Shown here: one piece after another, positions 5,409 through 10,275 of the stretch | Layout: every line of letters begins with the position of its first letter | Position numbering within the stretch: position 1 is the first letter of the stretch | DNA from: Clostridia bacterium | GTDB lineage: Bacteria > Bacillota_A > Clostridia > Christensenellales > Aristaeellaceae | Assembly: GCA_017398245.1 (NCBI GenBank) | Contig: JAFQGN010000070.1 | Span: forward strand, 1-10,275 | Length of the DNA: 10,275 nucleotides | Direction: 5' to 3' | Notes under the pieces: generated by a model | Databases searched by the model: none | Seen by the model: only the letters and a program-made list of their open reading frames with translations | Told to the model about the DNA's origin: nothing | Made by a program: the position numbers and the translations under genes

Positions 5409-6539
5409 TCAGCCTTCGCGCCGCAGGCTGCGCATCAGCGCGCCGGAAAGCACAAGCAGCACGCCCCAGCGCACCACTCCGGCCCAGAACTGCATTTCGC
5501 GCACCGCAAGCGAAACCGCGTTCACCGGCTGCATCGCACTCGTCGCCAGGTTCCAGAACACATCGCAGATGGATGACCATTGCACCAGGTTTTCCGGCAC
5601 CCATTCCGGGAACATATACAGCGGCTGCACCGCCTGCCGCGCGACCAGCCAGATCGCTCCGCCAAGCAAAGCGTACAGAAGAATCAGCCCCAGCACACCG
5701 GCAGCGGCCAACGGCCAGATCTTACCGATATACTCCCTTTCCAGCCGATTACGAATCTTTCTGCCAAACGAAGCCGCAAGAGCGTTTACGCGTCGGATGA
5801 GCGCAGTCAAACCGGCCAGTGCAAACAGCACCGCCGTATACAGCGCCGGCAGCTGCGCGCGCATCGCCTCTTTTTCCAGCCTGTAAAAATATCCGCCGCC
5901 CTGCCATGTCCCGGAGACCGTATCTTCAAACAGAATATGCGCGCCCGAGCCCGCCAGCGGGAGCGCCGAAAGGCTCACCGTTTCAAAGCCGAATTCCTGC
6001 ACGGCTCCAAGCGGCGCATACACGCCGAACTCCTCTTCCTCGCCCACGCGCCTGCTGTGCCGTACCACGCCCACGATTTCCATTTCAACGCCGTTCACAT
6101 CGATCGTCTTCCCGACCGGATCGACCGTCGGATACAGCTTGAACGCAAGCTCCTCATCCAGCGCAGCCTTGTGCGCGCCGGTGCGCAGTTCCGTCTCGCT
6201 GGGCAGCCTGCCGCTGAGCAGATAGCGCGGGTACACCTCAAAAAAGCCCTCGCCGCCCGCGTACAGAGCCGCCTGCGCGCCTGCGCCCGCGTCCGGAGCC
6301 GATACATACGCGCCGCTGCCATACGCCGAAACGCACGAGGCGGCCAGCACATCGGCCATTTCCTCCAGCGCCTCGTCCTTTTTCTCCAGCAGCTGCTCGA
6401 TCGCCCCTTCTTCGCCGGGCGCGATCAGCACATATTGCAGTATATCGTCCGCCTGCAGCGTAGGCCAGAGGCCGACAGCCGTCAAAACAGCGCCTAAAAC
6501 GATCAGCAGACAGGCCGCAGCGCTTCTTTTTCGCTTCAT
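5409..6539 (-). CDS. MacB/FtsX-like permease subunit with extracytoplasmic core domain
   Basis: A 376-residue membrane protein with an N-terminal segment at about 8-25, a large extracytoplasmic domain to about 225, and further membrane segments at about 231-248, 275-300 and 351-370. This is the one-plus-three layout of MacB/FtsX-type ABC permeases. The MacB-like core signature is visible: YLLSGRLPSETEL at 106-118, then AALDEELAFKLYP, DPVGKTIDVNG and VEMEIVGVV ending near 159. Proteins of this type usually transmit ATPase-driven motion outward and do not form a substrate channel. Start ATG 6539 has GGAGG 8 nt upstream and lies 19 nt after the adaptor's stop, so the two are co-transcribed. The usual MacB-type ATPase is absent from the window. 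The helices are divergent, so a different membrane role is possible. Confidence 0.7.
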   Translation of the reverse strand: MKRKRSAAACLLIVLGAVLTAVGLWPTLQADDILQYVLIAPGEEGAIEQLLEKKDEALEEMADVLAASCVSAYGSGAYVSAPDAGAGAQAALYAGGEGFFEVYPRYLLSGRLPSETELRTGAHKAALDEELAFKLYPTVDPVGKTIDVNGVEMEIVGVVRHSRRVGEEEEFGVYAPLGAVQEFGFETVSLSALPLAGSGAHILFEDTVSGTWQGGGYFYRLEKEAMRAQLPALYTAVLFALAGLTALIRRVNALAASFGRKIRNRLEREYIGKIWPLAAAGVLGLILLYALLGGAIWLVARQAVQPLYMFPEWVPENLVQWSSICDVFWNLATSAMQPVNAVSLAVREMQFWAGVVRWGVLLVLSGALMRSLRREG

Positions 6540-6558
6540 GCAAACGTCCTCCCGCCCG

Positions 6559-7899
6559 TCAGTCCGCGTACTCCATCACGCGGTCGCCATCGCTGATGGC
6601 CCTGTCCTCCATGTACGCCAGCGTGTACCAGGAAATATCCTCGCTCAACGAAGCAACGCCTTCCACTTCCGTTTCCACCTGCACAGTTCTCTTGCGCACG
6701 GTCATCTCAGTGGAACCGAACGAGTTCTCATGCTTTTCCACGATAAAGACATACCGGTCTTCGCCGCTGCCGTGCACCGCGCTTACGGGCACAAGGCAGG
6801 TGGCTTCCTTCGCCTTGTATACAAGCGTCATCTCTTTTTCGCCGGCCTGCATCAGGCTGTACACGCTGCCCACCCAGTCCAGCACGTCGTTATTGATATC
6901 GATATAGGCGTACTTGCGCCCGTCGGTATCGGTCACGACCTCGTTCACCCGGCTTTCCACCTTGCCGTAGCGGCCTTCCATGGTCACTTCCGCCTTTTTG
7001 GAAACCGTGCGCTCCAGATCGGTCACATCAGCGCGGAACACGGGATCCGCCTTTTTTGCAGAAAGCGTGATTAGCGGCTTGCTGCCATCCCAAACGTCGC
7101 CCGCGGCCACGTCCACGCTCGCGGCGTAGCAATCCCTCTCTGCAACAATGCGGGAAGCGGCGGCGTTTGCTGCGCTCAGCTTGCGGATGCCCTCCTCCGC
7201 CGCCTCCATTTTCTTCTCCAGCTCCGCCTTCTCAGTCAGATACGCGTACACCGTTTCATCGATGGAATAGCGCTTGCTCCTGTCCCAAGCCTTCTGCGCG
7301 CTTTCCATCTCTTCCACGGCCAGCATGTATTCCTCATACGCCTCTTTCAGCTCGTCGCCGGCCTTTTCGGGCAGGCTGCCGTCCTCTTCCAGTTCCAGAC
7401 CTTCGCTCTCCAGCAGTGTATCCAGCGCAATGCGCCGAAGCAGACTACCGCTGCGGGCCGATTGATACGCCTCATGCGCGCGCACGTATTCCTCATCGGC
7501 CGAGCGCACGCGGATATCCGTGCTCTTGCGCTCCAGCGCGGCAAGGCTCGCCTCCGCCGTCTCGTACTCGCCCGTCAGCGTTTCCAGCTTTTCGCTGTAT
7601 CCGGTCACTTCGGCCTCGATGAGCACATCGCCCTTTTCCACGATGTAGCCCGCGCGCGTGTTCACCTTTTTCACCGTCAGCGTCACGCCCTCTTCCAGCT
7701 CGGGCTTGATCTCGTCCACTTCCGGAAAATACACCTTCGCGCCGATGCTGATCTTCTCCTCCAGCTTGCCCATTTTCGGCGTCGTCAGCTTCACCTTCGG
7801 CGTGGTGATCGTGCGCACCGTGCCGGAAAAGAACGCGCACACCAGCAGCACGACAGTCAGAATCGTCAGGCCCTTCAGGGCAAATCGTTTCATTTTCAT
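6559..7899 (-). CDS. Membrane-fusion / RND-type periplasmic adaptor-like protein
   Basis: A 446-residue protein with a single N-terminal membrane anchor (about 8-25) and the usual adaptor order. The first lipoyl/barrel half falls at about 45-98, with GYIVEKGDVLIEAEV. A long charged helical hairpin covers about 100-250, and a second half follows with YAASVDVAAGDVWDGSKPL. A beta-barrel and membrane-proximal part comes last, with CLVPVSAVHGSGEDRYVFIV and a terminal ISDGDRVMEY. Such adaptors in Gram-positive bacteria (YknX type) partner with MacB-like permeases, and one follows here 19 nt downstream. I chose ATG 7899 because GAGGTG lies 7 nt upstream. An alternative ATG at 7917 overlaps the upstream stop codon but has a weak ribosome site. 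Longer open frames reaching 8316 overlap the permease gene and are not credible. Confidence 0.85.
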   Translation of the reverse strand: MKMKRFALKGLTILTVVLLVCAFFSGTVRTITTPKVKLTTPKMGKLEEKISIGAKVYFPEVDEIKPELEEGVTLTVKKVNTRAGYIVEKGDVLIEAEVTGYSEKLETLTGEYETAEASLAALERKSTDIRVRSADEEYVRAHEAYQSARSGSLLRRIALDTLLESEGLELEEDGSLPEKAGDELKEAYEEYMLAVEEMESAQKAWDRSKRYSIDETVYAYLTEKAELEKKMEAAEEGIRKLSAANAAASRIVAERDCYAASVDVAAGDVWDGSKPLITLSAKKADPVFRADVTDLERTVSKKAEVTMEGRYGKVESRVNEVVTDTDGRKYAYIDINNDVLDWVGSVYSLMQAGEKEMTLVYKAKEATCLVPVSAVHGSGEDRYVFIVEKHENSFGSTEMTVRKRTVQVETEVEGVASLSEDISWYTLAYMEDRAISDGDRVMEYAD

Positions 7900-7913
7900 T
7901 CTCTCGCACCTCG

Positions 7914-8798
7914 TCATTTCAACTCGGTCAGCTGCACGCCCGAGAGGATATCCTCCTGGAAATACAGATACACGAACAGAGCAGGCAGAATATACAGCGC
8001 CGCGCCTGCAAATTCGATGCCCGTGGGCGCGTTCACCAGCTGGTTGAACATCACCGAAAGCGGCTGCAGGTCCGTCCGCTGGCTCAGATAGGTCATCGGC
8101 TGTTCCACCAGATTCCAGTTGTCCGCAAACGAAAGCGCCACCGCCGCGCCGACGACCGGCCTGCACACCGGCAGAACGATCTGCCAATAGCAGCGGATCG
8201 TGCCCGCGCCGTCCATCTGCGCCGCCTCGATCAGCTCGTCCGGCAGCCCCACCATGAACTGGCGGATCAGGAAAATGTAAAACGGCGTAAACCACATGGG
8301 CAGAATCACCGCCCATACCGTATTGAGAAGCCCGATTCCCCGCAGCGTGAGCACATTCGGCACCATCGTGACCTGAAACGGCAAAAGCATGAGCATGAGG
8401 ATCATAAAGAAGATCGCGTCACGCCCGGGAAAGCGGAAGCGGCTGAGCGCATACGCCATCGCCGGGATGACCGCAGCCTGCCCAAGCAAAATCGCCGCCG
8501 TGTAGAACGCGGAATTGGCGAACATGCGCAAAATGGACATGTCCTTGATCAGGATATCGTAATACTGGCTCAGCGAGGCCACCTTTGGCGAAAGCAGCAC
8601 GTCCATGAATACTTCTTTATCGTAGCTGCCGCGCGTGTCCAGAAACGCCTTTATCTCCGCCGGCGAAAAGAACGAGTACAAAAACGTCACCGCCAGCGGA
8701 ACCAGTATGACCAGCGCAGCCGCCGAAAGGACCGCTCGCGAGAGCACATGCCACGAGCCCCGGATGTGCCGGCGCGGCCGTTTGGTTTTCGTTTTCAT
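7914..8798 (-). CDS. Carbohydrate ABC transporter permease, MalG type
   Basis: A 294-residue integral membrane protein of the CUT1 importer class. It has about six membrane segments and the cytoplasmic EAA loop that docks on the ATPase: EAAQMDGAGTIRCYWQIVLP at residues 191-210, with the usual Pro after it. Sequence typical of the fold includes YALSRFRFPGRD near 116-127 and a PLSVMFNQL stretch near the end. ATG 8798 has GAGGAGG 8 nt upstream and lies 13 nt after the stop of the partner permease. The substrate cannot be assigned. Firmicutes importers of this class often share one ATPase encoded elsewhere (MsmX type), which would explain its absence here. Confidence 0.92.
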   Translation of the reverse strand: MKTKTKRPRRHIRGSWHVLSRAVLSAAALVILVPLAVTFLYSFFSPAEIKAFLDTRGSYDKEVFMDVLLSPKVASLSQYYDILIKDMSILRMFANSAFYTAAILLGQAAVIPAMAYALSRFRFPGRDAIFFMILMLMLLPFQVTMVPNVLTLRGIGLLNTVWAVILPMWFTPFYIFLIRQFMVGLPDELIEAAQMDGAGTIRCYWQIVLPVCRPVVGAAVALSFADNWNLVEQPMTYLSQRTDLQPLSVMFNQLVNAPTGIEFAGAALYILPALFVYLYFQEDILSGVQLTELK

Positions 8799-8811
8799 CT
8801 TCCGCGCCTCC

Positions 8812-9666
8812 TCAGTTCAGGGTCTTCATCAGCCTGCGCTGCGTCCAGAACAGCACGCCGAACAGCGCAAACACGATAATGGCAAAGCTGTACGCCGCCG
8901 TCGTCACGTTCTGATAGTTCAGCTTTCCAAACATATTATTCATGTAGTTCTGCAGCGTGTACACGCTCTCGTCCGGGTACGCGCCGCCGATGAAATACAC
9001 TTCCTTGAAAATCTTGAACGCGTTGATCCATTCCAGAATGATGACAAGGAACGCGCTGGGCACGATCATCGGCAAAGTGATGCCGAAGGTCTGCTTCCAG
9101 AAGCCCGCGCCCTCCAGCCGCGCATATTCATACAGCGGCTCCGGAATGGCCTGCAGGGCCGAAACGAAAATGATCACCGCAAAGCCGAGGTTTTTCCATA
9201 TGAACAGCAAAATGATCGGCAGCCGCAGCGCGGCCTCCTCCAGCCACATCACGCGCTCTATGCCAAACGCGTTCAATGCCCGGTTCACCCAGCCGCCGTA
9301 ATCAAAAATGACCAGCCAGATCAAAAGCATCGCCGAGGAGGGCATCAGATACGGCAGCAATATCGAGCTTCGGAAAAACCCGCCCGCCGGCCGCAGGCGG
9401 CACAGCAGCGATGCGATCACAAACGAAAGCAGCCAGACCGTCGGCGCGCAGATCAGCGAAAGCTCCAGCGTGTTCTTCAGTCCCAGCCTAAACATCTGGT
9501 TGTTCCATATGTTTTTATAGTTTTCCAACCCCTCAAAGCTGTTTTTGAACGTGCCGTCCGTCAGCGAATACCATATGCCGCCCACAAACGGCGCCACGTA
9601 GAAAAACGCCAGCCCGGCCAGACCCGGCAGCAAAAACAACAGCACCGATTTTTTCTTTCTAAACAA
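8812..9666 (-). CDS. Carbohydrate ABC transporter permease, MalF type, TTG start
   Basis: A 284-residue CUT1 permease. It opens with the typical LLFLLPGLAGLAFFYVAPF segment and a YSLTDG turn, and carries a slightly divergent EAA loop, YEYARLEGAGFWKQTFGITLP, around residues 179-199. About six membrane segments are visible. The start is TTG at 9666, supported by GGAGG 8 nt upstream and by the family's N-terminal layout; no ATG offers a better fit. It forms a heterodimer with the MalG-type partner 13 nt downstream. It is separated from the upstream solute-binding protein gene by 284 nt that contain a terminator and a new promoter. Confidence 0.92.
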   Translation of the reverse strand: MFRKKKSVLLFLLPGLAGLAFFYVAPFVGGIWYSLTDGTFKNSFEGLENYKNIWNNQMFRLGLKNTLELSLICAPTVWLLSFVIASLLCRLRPAGGFFRSSILLPYLMPSSAMLLIWLVIFDYGGWVNRALNAFGIERVMWLEEAALRLPIILLFIWKNLGFAVIIFVSALQAIPEPLYEYARLEGAGFWKQTFGITLPMIVPSAFLVIILEWINAFKIFKEVYFIGGAYPDESVYTLQNYMNNMFGKLNYQNVTTAAYSFAIIVFALFGVLFWTQRRLMKTLN

Positions 9667-9726
9667 AACGGCCTCCTCCGGAACGCACGCGTTCTCTCTT
9701 TACCGCATTAAACCGACTCTGCGGCC

Positions 9727-9735
9727 AGTATACCA
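9727..9735 (-). promoter_or_regulatory. Extended -10 promoter for the permease operon
   Basis: On the minus strand TGG-TATACT forms an extended -10 element (hexamer 9727-9732), with transcription expected near 9720 and the TTG start about 55 nt further on. No good -35 hexamer is visible at 16-18 nt. The rest of the 9667-9899 gap shows no confident gene. Confidence 0.5.
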
Positions 9736-9899
9736 TACTCGCCCACTGCCGCACAGCCCCTTGCGCACAAATAGCCCGCTTTTCCATTTTCTGCCATATT
9801 AGACGCGCCCGCAGCCCGGCGCGTTCCCATTATTCCCTCCGTTATTTGACGTGCCCGCGCTTCTTTTGTTACATAGCCCCGCAAATCTTCGCAAAAGGC

Positions 9900-9935
9900 A
9901 AAAAACTGCCCCGGCAGGCGCATGCCCGCCGGGGC
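9900..9935 (-). terminator. Strong terminator after the solute-binding protein gene
   Basis: On the minus strand GCCCCGGCGGG and CCTGCCGGGGC make an 11-pair stem with loop CATGCG, followed by AG and six T. It lies 15 nt after the stop codon. Such a terminator commonly allows more binding protein than permease to be made. Confidence 0.9.
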
Positions 9936-9950
9936 TTCCGCGTTCGGTTA

Positions 9951-10275
9951 TCAGTTGCCTTCCAGCAGCATCATCTGCAGCTTCTTGTCGATGCCCTTGA
10001 GCATCTCCTCGTAGCCGATCTCGCCCTCGTAATACTGCATGATGTATTCCGAAAGCTCCTCGTAGTTTTCGCCGCTGTACAGAACATTGTAGCCGCGCAA
10101 CGCGATCACATCGTCGTGGCTGCGGTACCATTCGATCGCCTCCGGGGCGATATCCCAGTAGTTCTTCTCCATGTCCTCCAGCCAGCGCTGGGTATCGGCG
10201 ATCATCTCTTCAAAGGCCTGTTTTTCCTCTTCCTCGGCCTCAGCCAGCTGCTTTTGCAGATCCTCCAGCTGCTGC
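9951..10275 (-). CDS. Extracellular solute-binding protein, C-terminal part (N-terminus outside window)
   Basis: The last 107 residues of an open frame that enters from the right edge. The end has the look of family 1 solute-binding proteins of Firmicutes importers: YNVLYSGENYEELSEYIMQY, then EIGYEEMLKGIDKKLQMML and EGN before the stop. Its place just upstream of MalF/MalG-type permeases supports the reading: it would capture a ligand, probably a carbohydrate, outside the membrane and deliver it to them. The visible start of the fragment is a Glu/Gln-rich, heptad-like helix (QLEDLQKQLAEAEEEEKQ), which is unusual for this family. Signal peptide and lipobox cannot be seen. Confidence 0.75.
   Translation of the reverse strand, partial: QQLEDLQKQLAEAEEEEKQAFEEMIADTQRWLEDMEKNYWDIAPEAIEWYRSHDDVIALRGYNVLYSGENYEELSEYIMQYYEGEIGYEEMLKGIDKKLQMMLLEGN

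Noticed and set aside
7900..8316. N-terminal extension of the adaptor frame
   Set aside because: It overlaps most of the last half of the MalG-type permease in another frame. The anchor segment and ribosome site fix the start at 7899.
8635..9711. Long plus-strand open frame of 358 codons opposite the permeases
   Set aside because: The product is Arg/Gln/His-rich, typical of an antisense shadow of membrane-protein codons. The minus-strand permeases are unmistakable.
9708..9830. Possible 40-residue minus-strand leader peptide with GGAGG 5 nt before its ATG
   Set aside because: The predicted peptide has no recognisable feature, and the operon's likely -10 element lies inside it, so chance is the simpler reading.

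Overview
The window looks like chromosomal DNA from a spore-forming, GC-rich member of the Clostridia, possibly an uncultured gut lineage. The evidence is a SpoIVB peptidase, a Spo0A-type regulator, strong GGAGG ribosome binding sites, and a Firmicutes-style carbohydrate ABC importer. Almost every gene is on the minus strand, so the window reads right to left. No rRNA, tRNA, CRISPR array, transposase or integrase is visible.

Right part (10275 to 5346): a transport operon. It begins with the C-terminal end of a solute-binding protein, which ends at a strong terminator. An extended -10 promoter then precedes two MalF/MalG-type permeases, a membrane-fusion (HlyD/RND-type) adaptor with a long coiled coil, and a MacB/FtsX-like permease. 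The set ends at a second strong terminator. It mixes importer parts with efflux-type parts, and no ATPase gene is in view.

Left part (5243 to 1): the sporulation locus. SpoIVB is complete, with its catalytic His, Asp and Ser in place. In Bacilli and many Clostridia spo0A follows spoIVB directly. Here a Spo0A-like gene does lie downstream, but about 3.2 kb away and with a receiver domain that has lost its phospho-acceptor Asp. Between the two lie a minus-strand leucine-rich-repeat (LRR) gene, a plus-strand LRR-like gene and an EamA-family transporter.

The most notable structure is in that interval. Two decayed copies of the 3' end of spoIVB sit at about 2982-3057 and 1879-1925, each frameshifted and each starting at about the same codon of spoIVB. 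Together with the real spoIVB end they bracket the two LRR genes, which are visibly richer in A+T than the flanks. A short junction motif is shared just outside both relics. The picture suggests at least two successive insertions or duplications of LRR cassettes at one point in the spoIVB 3' end, leaving orphan tails behind, much as displaced tips accumulate in polymorphic-toxin loci or as displaced gene ends do at integrase target genes. The relics are read directly from the sequence; the mechanism is inference.
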